Of a stretch of 64,000 bases of DNA, positions 23,085 through 31,376 are shown one piece after another. A program made the position numbers and the translations under genes. The DNA is from G051903925 sp051903925 (GTDB taxonomy: Bacteria > Pseudomonadota > Alphaproteobacteria > Zavarziniales > Zavarziniaceae), in the NCBI RefSeq assembly GCF_051903925.1, contig NZ_CP173678.1, positions 1,488,001-1,552,000 on the forward strand. The letters run 5' to 3'. Numbering within the stretch: the stretch's first letter is position 1; the number at the start of each line of letters is the position of its first letter. The notes under the pieces were generated by a model, which was not told the origin of the DNA, searched no databases, and saw nothing but the letters and a program-made list of their open reading frames with translations.

Positions 23085-23822
23085 TCAGGCGCTGAGGCGG
23101 CAGGGTTCGGCGTCGTCGTCCCAGGCTTCGGCCATGCGGCGCACGCGGCCCAGCGTCTCAGGCGTCAGGACCTCGGCCGTGGGGCCCCAGGCAACGGGCG
23201 TGCGGGCCATCAGCAGCGTCTGCGGGAAGTGGCGCCGGACCATCTCCAGGTCATGCAGGACTGCGATCACGGTGCGCCGTTCGCCGTGCCACCGCTCCAC
23301 CAGGGCCAGCAGGTCGGTGGTGGTGCGCTGGTCGAGGGCGGCAAAGGGTTCGTCCAGCAGGATCACGGGCGCGTCCTGCAGCAGCATGCGGGCGAATAGC
23401 ACGCGCTGGAACTGACCGACCGACAGGCTGCCGATGGGGCGCGTGCCAAAGCCTTCCAGCCCCACCGTCGCCAAGGCCTGGGCACCCCGGGCGCGCAAGG
23501 CCCGCGACACGCTGCCGAATGCCCCCACCTGGGCCCATGCGCCCAGCATCACGGTGTCGGCCACGCTGACGGGAAAGCTGCGGTCGATTTCCGCCTGCTG
23601 GGGCAGGTAGGCCAACTGGCGCGGCCGCAGGCCGGGCAGGGCGACGTGACCCTCCGCCGCGGGAAGCAGGCCGGCAATGCACTTCAGCAGCGTGCTCTTG
23701 CCCGCACCATTGGGCCCCACGATCGCCGTCAGGCTGCCATCCGCGAACACGCCGTCCAGGTGATGGACGGCGGGGTGGCGGTCATAGGCGATGGTCAGGT
23801 GCTGCAGGCGGATCGCGGACAT
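23085..23822 (-). CDS. ABC transporter ATP-binding protein, zinc/manganese (AztA/ZnuC-like) type
   Basis: 245 residues. Walker A GPNGAGKST (near residue 36), Q-loop LAYLPQQAEIDRSFPVSVADTVMLG, signature LSVGQFQRV (a variant of LSGGQ), Walker B VILLDEPFAALD and H-loop AVLHDLEMV. The Q-loop context DRSFPVSV and overall length match ATPases of the zinc/manganese metal uptake group, AztA in particular. No permease or metal-binding protein gene is adjacent on either side, so it is either an orphan or its partners lie elsewhere. It ends 16 bp from the convergent GST stop. Confidence 0.85.
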   Translation of the reverse strand: MSAIRLQHLTIAYDRHPAVHHLDGVFADGSLTAIVGPNGAGKSTLLKCIAGLLPAAEGHVALPGLRPRQLAYLPQQAEIDRSFPVSVADTVMLGAWAQVGAFGSVSRALRARGAQALATVGLEGFGTRPIGSLSVGQFQRVLFARMLLQDAPVILLDEPFAALDQRTTTDLLALVERWHGERRTVIAVLHDLEMVRRHFPQTLLMARTPVAWGPTAEVLTPETLGRVRRMAEAWDDDAEPCRLSA

Positions 23823-23862
23823 CGGGTCTAGGTGATAACGTAACGGCCGCGACCATAGCGCG

Positions 23863-24720
23863 TCAGAAGGCGATGCGCGACAGGCCCTGTTCCAGGGTCA
23901 TCGGCCGCACCCCCAGCCGGGCCATCATCTCGTCGGTGGGAAAGGCCTTGTCCTCGGTCACGCGGCGGATCTCGGTCGCGCGGATGCGGGGCACGCCCGG
24001 CACGATCGCCGTGACCGGCGCCGCCGCCAGAAGAAGCGGCAGCGGCAGGGGCATGATCGCGATGCGCCGGCCGGCATGGCGTGCCACGGCGCGGACGAAG
24101 GCGTGATAGGGCATCGCCTCGGCCCCGGCGACGACCAGGGGCGGCTCGGCCTGGGGCGGACCGGCCAGTGCCGCGTCGAGGCAGGCGACGACGTCGTCGG
24201 CATGGATCGGCTGGACCAGGGCCCGCCCGCCCGAGGGGAGGGGCACGACCGGCACGCGCCGGACCAGGCGGGCCAGGCGCTGGACATTGTCGTCGGCCAC
24301 GCCGCCATAGATCATGGTCGGATGCAGCATGATGCCCGGCCGGCCAGAGGCCAGGAACGCCGCCTCGCCCGCCAGGACGCCGTTGCCATGGTCGTCGGGC
24401 CAGCGCGTGAACTTGCGCGTGGACCCGACCAGGACCATGCGCTGCAGGTCGGCCGGCGCCGCCGCGACGAGGGTGGGAGTGAAGCGCGCATGGGCCACGC
24501 TGACCAGGTGGCGCACGCCGGCCAGGGCGCGGCGGGTCGCCTCCACGTCGCGCAGGTCGGCCACGCGCACCTCGGCCAGGCCGGGAATGCCGGCGACCGT
24601 CTCGGCCCGGCGGACGACGGCGATGGGCGCCACGCCGCGGGCGACCAGCGTGCGCAGGTAGTGGCGGCCCAGGCGGCCTCCGCCGCCGACGACAGCAAGG
24701 GGGGTGGCGGAGGGGAGCAT
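23863..24720 (-). CDS. NAD(P)-binding SDR/epimerase-like protein (NDUFA9-type)
   Basis: 285 residues. N-terminal Rossmann motif VVGGGGRLGRHYLRTLVARG (G-x-x-G-x-x-G form), then HLVSVAHARF and a YxxxK-like region replaced by STRKFTRWPDD, as in atypical extended SDRs of the NDUFA9/epimerase kind. PTMIYGGVADDNVQRLARL is the conserved P-x-x-[IV]YG stretch. The lower half, QPIHADDVVACLDAAL, is also typical. Such proteins often bind NAD(P) without clear catalysis. The start ATG (24718-24720) lies 9 bp from the start of the divergent glycosyltransferase. A longer open frame exists upstream but is antisense to that gene. Confidence 0.83.
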   Translation of the reverse strand: MLPSATPLAVVGGGGRLGRHYLRTLVARGVAPIAVVRRAETVAGIPGLAEVRVADLRDVEATRRALAGVRHLVSVAHARFTPTLVAAAPADLQRMVLVGSTRKFTRWPDDHGNGVLAGEAAFLASGRPGIMLHPTMIYGGVADDNVQRLARLVRRVPVVPLPSGGRALVQPIHADDVVACLDAALAGPPQAEPPLVVAGAEAMPYHAFVRAVARHAGRRIAIMPLPLPLLLAAAPVTAIVPGVPRIRATEIRRVTEDKAFPTDEMMARLGVRPMTLEQGLSRIAF

Positions 24721-24729
24721 GGCCGCAGC

Positions 24730-25731
24730 ATGTGCGACGTGACGGTCGTGCTGGTCAACTACAATGGTGGTGCCGACCTGGCCACCGCCCTTGCCCATCT
24801 GGCGCGCCAGACGGTGATGCCGCGTGCCGTCGTGGTGGTCGACAATGCCTCGACCGATGGCTCCGCCGAGGGCCTGCCACCCAACGTCACGCTCATCCGG
24901 GCGGGAGCCAACCTGGGCTTTGCCGCGGCCAACAACCTGGCCGCGCAGGCAGCAGACAGTGAATGGCTGGCGCTGCTGAACCCCGATGCCTTTCCCGAGC
25001 CCGGCTGGCTGGAGGCCCTGATGCAGGCGACGCGCCTGCACCCGGAATGCAGCGGCTTCGGCTCGCTGCAGGTCCAGGCGGCCGACCCCACGGTGCTGGA
25101 CGGCGCCGGCGACTGCTATCACCTGAGTGGCGTGCCCTATCGCGGCGGCTACGGCCACATGACCGAGAATGCCCCGCCGGAGGGCGAAGTATTCGCCCCC
25201 TGTGCCGCGGCGGCCCTGTACCGGCGCAGCGCCTTCCTGGCGGCGGGCGGCTTCGACGCGGACTTCTTCTGCTATTGCGAGGATGTCGACCTGGCCTTTC
25301 GCCTGCGCCTTGCCGGCCATCGCTTCCGCCAGGTGGGCGACGCGGTGGTGCGCCATGTCGGCTCCGCCTCCACCGGGCGGGGCAGCGCGTTCCAGACGCG
25401 GCTGGGCTATCGCAACCGGCTGTGGACCTTTGCCAAGGACATGCCCGGGCCGCTGCTGGCGCCGACCTTGGTTCTGCATGTCGCGGCGACGCTGGTCCTG
25501 CTGCTGCGCGACGGCGTGCGCGGGCGCGGGGGGGCCGCCCTGCGTGGCCTGGGCCAGGGCCTGGCCGGCCTGCCCGCGGTGCTGCGCAAGCGTCGCGCGG
25601 TTCAGGCGACGCGGACGATCGGGGCGCGGGCTTTGTCGAACATGATGGTCTGGTCGCTGGGCGCGCTGGTGATGCGGCTGCCCCAGGTGCTCAGCGCGGG
25701 ATCTGCCCCTGATCGTCGGCTGGGGGGGTGA
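24730..25731 (+). CDS. Glycosyltransferase family 2 (rhamnosyltransferase-like)
   Basis: 333 residues. GT-A fold signatures: VTVVLVNYNGGADLATAL at the N-terminus, VVVVDNASTDGS, NLGFAAANNLAA, LLNPDAFPEPGW (DxD-like Asp), and FCYCEDVDLAFRLRLAGHRF (the ED-x-D-L-x-x-R motif). The C-terminal part carries a hydrophobic segment (LLAPTLVLHVAATLVLLLRDG), suggesting membrane association. It would add a sugar from a nucleotide donor to a glycan or lipid carrier. It lies beside the T2SS genes and near a second GT2 gene. Its last 41 bases overlap the convergent gspI gene. Confidence 0.9.
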   Translation: MCDVTVVLVNYNGGADLATALAHLARQTVMPRAVVVVDNASTDGSAEGLPPNVTLIRAGANLGFAAANNLAAQAADSEWLALLNPDAFPEPGWLEALMQATRLHPECSGFGSLQVQAADPTVLDGAGDCYHLSGVPYRGGYGHMTENAPPEGEVFAPCAAAALYRRSAFLAAGGFDADFFCYCEDVDLAFRLRLAGHRFRQVGDAVVRHVGSASTGRGSAFQTRLGYRNRLWTFAKDMPGPLLAPTLVLHVAATLVLLLRDGVRGRGGAALRGLGQGLAGLPAVLRKRRAVQATRTIGARALSNMMVWSLGALVMRLPQVLSAGSAPDRRLGG

Positions 25732-26149
25732 GGGCCGTCCGCTCCGCCCCGGTCATGCGGCGCCAGCCGACCCGGTCAACGGCGATGCGGTCGGCCACCC
25801 GCCCGTCCAGCTCCACGATTTCCAGTTCCAGGCGATAGAGGCCGACCAGGAATGCGCTGGGTCCGCCATCGGGCCCGGCACCCGGGCGCGGCACCTCGAC
25901 CGCGCGGCTGGTCCAGGCGATGGCATAGCGCGCCAGCGCCAGGCGGCCCTGCGGTTCGGCCATCGGGTTCACCACCTGGGCCAGTTCCAGGGCGTTGCGC
26001 TGGCGCTCCGCCGTCTCGACCAGCGCCGCAAGGCGCCCGGCGGAGCGCGCGGCCGTTCCCACCGCCTGGTAGAAGCCGGCCAGGACGGCGCCGGCGATGG
26101 CCAGCGCGACCAGCCCCTCCAGCAGCGTGAAGCCAGGCCGCGCTGTCAT
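25691..26149 (-). CDS. gspI: Type II secretion minor pseudopilin GspI-like
   Basis: 152 residues from the ATG at 26149. Prepilin leader MTARPG followed by FTLLEGLVALAIAGAVLAGF, with the Gly/Phe peptidase site and the +5 Glu. The remaining body is short, as in GspI, which with GspJ and GspK forms the pseudopilus tip. The ATG overlaps the stop of gspH (ATGA), so it is coupled. Last gene of the minus-strand GT-F-G-H-I unit; its 3' end overlaps the convergent glycosyltransferase. I versus J is judged from size and order, and is less certain than membership of the minor pseudopilins. Confidence 0.8.
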   Translation of the reverse strand: MTARPGFTLLEGLVALAIAGAVLAGFYQAVGTAARSAGRLAALVETAERQRNALELAQVVNPMAEPQGRLALARYAIAWTSRAVEVPRPGAGPDGGPSAFLVGLYRLELEIVELDGRVADRIAVDRVGWRRMTGAERTALTPPADDQGQIPR

Positions 26150-26568
26150 TGCGCCACCAGGCGCCGCGGCCGGCAGAACGGCGGGTCCAGCGCGTAGTCG
26201 GCCCGCGCCTCGCCCCGCCACAGGGTCAGCCGGCCGCCGGAGCACACGCCGTCATTGCGATAGCGGATGGGGGGATCCGCCTCCACCCGCCAGCCCGGCT
26301 CCAGCCGCAGGGCGATGGCCGGCTGGCCGGGGGGCGGGACCTGCCCGGGCAACTGGGCCAGGGTGTAGTCGGTCCCGTCCAGGCTGGCGGCCAGCGGCAG
26401 GCGCGCCAACTGACGCTCGACCTCCCCCCGCCCCAGCGCCAGGACGGCCCCGTCGTACATCCGCGCCGCGTTGGGCAGGACCAGCCCGGCCAGGCCCGCC
26501 AGCAGGGCCAGCGTCAGCAGCACTTCCAGCAGGGTGAACCCGGGATGGGCTGCCGCCGGCCTGGCCAT
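26146..26568 (-). CDS. gspH: Type II secretion minor pseudopilin GspH
   Basis: 140 residues. Leader MARPAAAHPG then FTLLEVLLTLALLAGLAGLVLP, with the prepilin cleavage site and +5 Glu. Two Cys in the C-terminal half (GVCSGG and PPFCRP) may form a disulfide. GspH sits near the pseudopilus tip in the periplasm after processing by a prepilin peptidase (no gspO gene is in this window). Six bases separate it from gspG upstream, and it is coupled to gspI downstream. Confidence 0.83.
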   Translation of the reverse strand: MARPAAAHPGFTLLEVLLTLALLAGLAGLVLPNAARMYDGAVLALGRGEVERQLARLPLAASLDGTDYTLAQLPGQVPPPGQPAIALRLEPGWRVEADPPIRYRNDGVCSGGRLTLWRGEARADYALDPPFCRPRRLVAQ

Positions 26569-26574
26569 GGGTGT

Positions 26575-27096
26575 TCAGGTATTGGGCGGCAGCAGGCCGA
26601 CGGCATTCGTTAAGGTCTGCCCCGCCGCCGGTCCATCCTCGCCATAGGAGAACAGCGTCACGCCGTTCTCTGGCCGGCCGGTCGGCCCATACTGGTAGGG
26701 ATTGCCCCAGGGGTCGACCGGCACCGCGCCGGTCAGGTAGGGGCCATGCCAGCGGGCCTTGGCCTGGGGATCGGCCGGCGGCTGCGTCAGCAGCAGCAGG
26801 CCTTCCTGCGCGGTGGGATAGCGGCCCAGGTCCAGGCGCATGGCATCCAGCGCCGATTTCAGCTGGCTGACCTGGACCTTGGCCGTGTCGACCTTGGAGC
26901 GATCCAGTCGATTGATCAACTGCGGCCCGACCAGGCCCGCCAGCAGGCCGATCAGCACCAGCACGATCAGCATCTCGAGCAGGGTGAAGCCGGGACGGGC
27001 CAACGGGCCGGCATCTGCGCGGCGCCGGGCAAGCCAGGTCCGCAGGCGGGCCAGATGGCCGGATGCAGCGGGTGGCGGAAAGGAATCGGGGGTCAC
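26575..27096 (-). CDS. gspG: Type II secretion major pseudopilin GspG
   Basis: 173 residues. PGFTLLEMLIVLVLIGLLAGLVGPQLI carries the prepilin site, and the C-terminal region is diagnostic of GspG: YPTAQEGLLLLTQPP, WHGPYLTG, VPVDPWGNPYQYG and LFSYGEDGPAAG. The leader is unusually long (34 residues) if the ATG at 27096 is used; a TTG at 27003 would give a short leader, so the start is uncertain. GspG polymerises into the pseudopilus that pushes substrates through GspD. It follows gspF by 11 bp. Confidence 0.93.
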   Translation of the reverse strand: MTPDSFPPPAASGHLARLRTWLARRRADAGPLARPGFTLLEMLIVLVLIGLLAGLVGPQLINRLDRSKVDTAKVQVSQLKSALDAMRLDLGRYPTAQEGLLLLTQPPADPQAKARWHGPYLTGAVPVDPWGNPYQYGPTGRPENGVTLFSYGEDGPAAGQTLTNAVGLLPPNT

Positions 27097-27107
27097 GACA
27101 AGGCTCC

Positions 27108-28313
27108 TCAGATCGGGATCTGATTGATGCTGGTGATTGCTGACATGATCGCGACGGCGACGAAGCCGATCAGGCCGCCGATCAGCAGGATCGCCGCCGG
27201 TTCCACGACCATCAGGATGCGCCGGGTGCGCTGGCGCAGCGCGCCCTCGTGCGTGGTGGCGACGATGCGCATCGTCTCGGCCAGCCGGCCCGAACGCTCG
27301 CCCACGCGCACAAGGTTGATCACCGTCGCCGGCATGCCGCTGTATTCGGCCAGCGCATCGGCCAGCGCGCCACCGCTGCGCACCGCCCGCTCCACCTGCG
27401 CCAGTTGGGCGTTGGCGCTGTCCAGGCGGACCACCTGGCGGCCCAGTTCCAGCGCACGCAGCAGTGGCACGCGGTTCTCGATCAGGCGGGCAAAGACCGT
27501 GGCCCAGCGCGCCGCGTCGGTCTCCGCCAGCCAGCGCCCCGTGACGGGCAGTCGCCCGGCACGCTGGACCATCGCCTCGCGCGCGGTGGGGCTGCGGACC
27601 AGTGCGGCGATCGCCGCGACCACCGCGCCAAGGATGCCCAGCGCCAGCCAGGGATGCGCGTCGAGGCGGGTGCCGATGTCGAACACCAGGCGACTGGCGA
27701 AGGGCAGCTCCTCCATCCGGCCGCGAAACATGGGCAGGAACTGCGGCACGACATAGAGGAAGACAAAGACCACGGCGGCCAGCCCCGCCGCGACAAGGAT
27801 TGCCGGGTAGATCAGGCTGGAGCGCAGCTCGGCCCGCACCTGGAGGTCATGCTCGACCTGGACCAGCGCATCGCCCAAGGCGGGGACCAGCTTGCCCGAC
27901 AGCTCCCCCGCCTCGACAAGGGCATGGGCATAGGGCGGCAGCATGGGCAGCGTCGCGCGGCAGGCATCGGCGAAGCGGCTGCCCCGGCGCAGCAGGGTCG
28001 CCATCTCGTCCAGGGCGCGGGCGACCTGGGGCTGGCTCGCGGCCCCGGCGATCAGGGGCACCGCCTCGGCCAGCTGGACCCCGCCACCCAGCAGCGTGTG
28101 CAACTCGCGTAATGCGCCCGCATAGTCGCGCAAGGCGGCGGGCCGCGCGAACAGGCGCCGGCCGCGAACCGCGGCCGCGGTGGCGTCGTCCAGGCGCAAC
28201 GGCGTCAGGCCGCGCGCCGCCAGGTCGCGCCGGGCGCGGCGGTCGCTGGGGGCCTCGATTTCGCCCACCACCGTGCGGCCGTCGCTGCTGATCGCCTCGT
28301 AGCTGAATTTCAT
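27108..28313 (-). CDS. gspF: Type II secretion inner-membrane platform protein GspF
   Basis: 401 residues, the usual length. Begins MKFSYEAISSDGRTVVGEIEA and contains two T2SSF domains with conserved ALDEMATLLRRGSRFADA and LVEAGELSGKL in the first, and WATVFARLIENRVPLLRALEL and VRVGERSGRLAETM in the second. Three membrane segments are visible, including SLIYPAILVAAGLAAVVFVF and VVEPAAILLIGGLIGFVAVAIM. It forms the platform under the pseudopilus with GspE, GspL and GspM. Preceded by a glycosyltransferase gene 27 bp upstream on the same strand and followed by gspG. Confidence 0.96.
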   Translation of the reverse strand: MKFSYEAISSDGRTVVGEIEAPSDRRARRDLAARGLTPLRLDDATAAAVRGRRLFARPAALRDYAGALRELHTLLGGGVQLAEAVPLIAGAASQPQVARALDEMATLLRRGSRFADACRATLPMLPPYAHALVEAGELSGKLVPALGDALVQVEHDLQVRAELRSSLIYPAILVAAGLAAVVFVFLYVVPQFLPMFRGRMEELPFASRLVFDIGTRLDAHPWLALGILGAVVAAIAALVRSPTAREAMVQRAGRLPVTGRWLAETDAARWATVFARLIENRVPLLRALELGRQVVRLDSANAQLAQVERAVRSGGALADALAEYSGMPATVINLVRVGERSGRLAETMRIVATTHEGALRQRTRRILMVVEPAAILLIGGLIGFVAVAIMSAITSINQIPI

Positions 28314-28340
28314 CGGACCTGCCCGCGCATTGCCTGGCCC

Positions 28341-29252
28341 CTAGGCACCCAGCAGCTTCTTGCCGAAATAGCGCAGCATGCCCTGGATCTTGTGCCGGCG
28401 GATCCAGCCCGGGCTGACGGCGCTGGTGCTGCGATAGTGCTTGACCCCGATGCCGGGCACGAACACGACGCTGCCCCCCGCGCGGCGGAAGCGCCAGCAG
28501 AAGTCGACATCCTCGAAATGCAGGAAATAGCCCGGATCCATGCCGCCGATCGCGTGGAAATCGGCGGTGCGCATCGTCATGCAGGCGCCGCTGATGACGG
28601 CCACCGGCTGCGGCCCGGGGGGCAGGGGCTGTTCGTGCTGGTTGAAGCGGGCCAGAAGGGGATGGCCGGGCGCCAGCCTCCACAGGCGCAGCACCTCCAC
28701 CGCCACGGTCCATAGGGTCAGGTCCTTGCGCCGGGAGCCCGACTGCTCGGTCCCGTCGGGATTGCGCAGGATGCAGCCCAGCAGCAGGGGCTGCCCCGTG
28801 CCGCCGCGCAGCAGGGCCAGAAGCCGGCCCAGCGCGCCCGGGTCGATCACGGCATCCGGGTTCAGCAGCATGATCGTATCTGCCCGGGCCCGCGCCACAC
28901 CCATGTTGCACGCGGCGGCGAAGCCGACATTGCCCTGGCCGGCGACAAGGTCGATGCGCGGATCGCTGTCGGCGCGCTGCCGCAGGGCCGCGGCGACGGC
29001 CGGCGGGTTGCCATTGTCGACCAGGATCAGGCGGCCCAGCGCCTCCTGCGCCAGGACGGCGTCCAGGCATTCGTCCAGCGTCGGTCCGGTGCGGAAGCTG
29101 ACCACCACGACGTCGATGCAGTCGTCCCCGTGCAGGCCGGCCGCGCCATCGCGCGCGGCCGGCGTGGCCCGCGCCGGCAATGCGGCGCGCACGGCCAGCC
29201 CGCCCTGGCGGGCCAGCCTGGGCGGGCCTGCGGGTTGCGCGTCCATCACCAT
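28341..29252 (-). CDS. Glycosyltransferase family 2, upstream of gspF
   Basis: 303 residues. After a variable N-terminus the GT-A core begins at IDVVVVSFRTGPTLDECLDAVL, then LILVDNGNPPAV, GNVGFAAACNMGVARARADTIMLLNPDAVIDPGAL, and FLHFEDVDFCWRFRRAGG (ED-x-D motif). It belongs to the rhamnosyl/other GT2 group and is related to the gene at 24730-25731. It heads the minus-strand unit with gspF-G-H-I, only 27 bp from gspF, so cotranscription is likely. The acceptor is unknown. Its start lies 17 bp from the start of divergent gspK; a second in-frame Met two codons on (29246) is possible. Confidence 0.9.
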   Translation of the reverse strand: MVMDAQPAGPPRLARQGGLAVRAALPARATPAARDGAAGLHGDDCIDVVVVSFRTGPTLDECLDAVLAQEALGRLILVDNGNPPAVAAALRQRADSDPRIDLVAGQGNVGFAAACNMGVARARADTIMLLNPDAVIDPGALGRLLALLRGGTGQPLLLGCILRNPDGTEQSGSRRKDLTLWTVAVEVLRLWRLAPGHPLLARFNQHEQPLPPGPQPVAVISGACMTMRTADFHAIGGMDPGYFLHFEDVDFCWRFRRAGGSVVFVPGIGVKHYRSTSAVSPGWIRRHKIQGMLRYFGKKLLGA

Positions 29253-29269
29253 CGGACGGACAATAGCGC

Positions 29270-30349
29270 ATGACCGGGTTCACCACACCTTGGCCTGTTG
29301 CGACCGCCGCCGGCGGGGGCGCGCGGGATGGCTTCATCCTGGTCGTCACGATCTGGCTGGCGGCGCTGCTGGGCCTGGCCGCGCTGGCGATCACCGGCTG
29401 GGTCGGGCGCGGCGTCGATGACACGCTGGCCTTGGCCGACGCCGCCCGGGGCGAGGCCGCGGCCTTCTCTGCCGAACAGCGGGTGCTGCACGCGCTGGCG
29501 GTGCAGCGCATCTCGGCCCGGGGCCTGGAACTGGCGCCGCCGCCGCCCCTGCGCCTGGCCGGCCGCCGGGCCGAGCGCTTCGACCCGTTCGCGATCCCGC
29601 CGGAGGGGCAGCCCTTCCTGGCGCTGGACGGGCGGTCCTATCGCCTGGGGACGGTGCTGGTGCGGGTGCAGGACCTGACGGGTCTGCAGTCGCTGGCGGC
29701 GCTGGACGACCAGATGATCGGCCGCATCCTGCGGGGCCGCGGGCTGGAGAGCGGTCCGGGCGGCCGCCTGGCCGACACGCTGGCCGACTATGTCGACGCC
29801 GATTCGGAACAGCGGCTGAACGGGGCGGAGGCCGACGACTATCCCGACGGGCAGTCCCCCCGCAATGCCGCCCTGGTGACCCCGTGGGAGGTGCGCAGCG
29901 TGCTGGGCTGGGACCGCTGGCCGGCCCTGTGGCCGGCGGCGGATCCCGTGCCGCGCCTGTTCTATGCCGGCGGTGGCGGCCTGCTGAACCCCAATACCGC
30001 GCCGGAGGAACTGCTCCGCCTGGTGCCGGGCCTGGATGCCGCTGGCGCGCGGCGCCTGGTCCGGGCGCGCCAGGGCACGCCGCTGCGCGGGCCCGACGAC
30101 CTGGCCAGGCTTGCGGGAAATCCCCAGACGCTGGACCTGTCGCGGTATACGTTCTTGCCCGATGGCAGTTTCCGCATCGAGCTGGTGGCCGATGGCCGGG
30201 CCAGGGTGCGGGAGGTGGCGGGCCGCGTCACGCCCCAGGATGAGCGGAGTCCCTGGCACATTGACTATGTCCTCGACCTTCCCGGCGGGAACGCGGCGCG
30301 GCCGAAGCCGGGGGATGCTGTCGCGCCTTTTCCCGGCACCGCGTCCTAG
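29270..30349 (+). CDS. gspK: Type II secretion minor pseudopilin GspK
   Basis: 359 residues, typical of the largest pseudopilin. GFILVVTIWLAALLGLAALAI is the prepilin-like N-terminal helix, in which the canonical +5 Glu is replaced, as is normal for GspK. The middle shows RVQDLTGLQSLAALDD and ADYVDADSEQRLNGAEADDYP (the calcium-binding-like acidic stretch), then GGGGLLNPNTAPEELLRLVPGLDAAGARRLV, the helix-hairpin-helix-like SAM region characteristic of GspK. It caps the pseudopilus tip. First gene of the plus-strand K-L-M-C unit; overlaps gspL by 35 bp. Confidence 0.9.
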   Translation: MTGFTTPWPVATAAGGGARDGFILVVTIWLAALLGLAALAITGWVGRGVDDTLALADAARGEAAAFSAEQRVLHALAVQRISARGLELAPPPPLRLAGRRAERFDPFAIPPEGQPFLALDGRSYRLGTVLVRVQDLTGLQSLAALDDQMIGRILRGRGLESGPGGRLADTLADYVDADSEQRLNGAEADDYPDGQSPRNAALVTPWEVRSVLGWDRWPALWPAADPVPRLFYAGGGGLLNPNTAPEELLRLVPGLDAAGARRLVRARQGTPLRGPDDLARLAGNPQTLDLSRYTFLPDGSFRIELVADGRARVREVAGRVTPQDERSPWHIDYVLDLPGGNAARPKPGDAVAPFPGTAS

Positions 30350-31376
30350 CCTGATCGGCCGGACGGGGGTGGAGCGGCCCAATCCCGGCCGCGGCCCCCA
30401 GTTCGGCGTGGTCAGCCGGGGCCTGGCCCGCTATCAGCGTTTCCCCCTGATCGCTGAACGCAGCGACGCGCGCCGGCTGGGCGCGCTCGATCTTCAGATC
30501 ACGCGCTGGTCGCCCTTTGCCGATGCCGGGCGACACATCCACCTGTGGCCCGACCATGCGGGCGTCTGGATCTGGGACCGCACCGCCCTGGCGCAGGGCT
30601 TGGTCGCCTTTCGCGACCTGCGCGACGCCCCCATCGTGCCCGAGACGGCGGTGCAGCCGCCCGGGCAGGACGGGCTCCGCCTGGTCGCCGGCATCGAGGG
30701 GGTGGAAGGGCAGTACTGGCAGGACGGCGAACTGCTGGCCAGCCGCTGGTGGCCGGCCGCACCCGACACGACCGCGTGGCTGGCGTTCCAGCGCGGCGCG
30801 GGCCTGGCGCCAGAGGCGATGCGCCCCGACCTGCCGCCCACCTTCGCGCTGCCGCTGCTGGACCGGCCCTGGACCCAGGCGCGGGCGGCGGGGCCCGCCG
30901 AATCGGGGGTGCAGCGCGTCGCCCGCTTTGCCGCCATCGCTGGCCTTGGCGTGCTGCTGGTCGTCGCCTGGCTGGCCGGCGGCCTGCTCAGCCGACAGGC
31001 CGACGTCGCCGCGGTGGAGGCGCACATCGCCGACCTGGAGCAGCGGGCCGGGCCATTGCTGGCGGCGCGCGAGCAGACCTTCGCCAATGACGATGTGCTG
31101 GCGCTGCTGGCGGCGCTGGACCCGCCGCCACCGCTGGCCCTGCTGGCGGAGCTCATGACCCGGCTGCCGGACCAGGGTGCCGTGCTGTCGTCCTGGCGCC
31201 TGCAGAACGGCGAGGTGGAGGTGCTGATCCAGGCGTCGCAGATGCCGGACGCCGCCGCCTATGTCGGTGCGCTGGAGGGGGCGGAGGCTTTCGAGCGCGT
31301 GGTGGCCGAGCGGGGCGACCTGGACAACCAGATCCGCCTGCGCATGACCGTGGTGCCGACATGGCGACCGAGCTGA
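30315..31376 (+). CDS. gspL: Type II secretion protein GspL-like
   Basis: 353 residues from the ATG at 30315, inside the end of gspK. The N-terminal cytoplasmic half is poorly conserved and lacks clear actin-like ATPase motifs; the membrane helix is VARFAAIAGLGVLLVVAWLAGGL near residue 205, followed by a periplasmic ferredoxin-like half with LAELMTRLPDQGAVLSSWRLQNGEVEVLIQASQMPDAAAYVGAL (only named in part), typical of GspL/PilN-like domains. The position between gspK and gspM and the architecture support the call more than direct similarity. GspL links the GspE ATPase to the inner-membrane platform. Overlaps gspM by 16 bp. Confidence 0.75.
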   Translation: MLSRLFPAPRPSLIGRTGVERPNPGRGPQFGVVSRGLARYQRFPLIAERSDARRLGALDLQITRWSPFADAGRHIHLWPDHAGVWIWDRTALAQGLVAFRDLRDAPIVPETAVQPPGQDGLRLVAGIEGVEGQYWQDGELLASRWWPAAPDTTAWLAFQRGAGLAPEAMRPDLPPTFALPLLDRPWTQARAAGPAESGVQRVARFAAIAGLGVLLVVAWLAGGLLSRQADVAAVEAHIADLEQRAGPLLAAREQTFANDDVLALLAALDPPPPLALLAELMTRLPDQGAVLSSWRLQNGEVEVLIQASQMPDAAAYVGALEGAEAFERVVAERGDLDNQIRLRMTVVPTWRPS

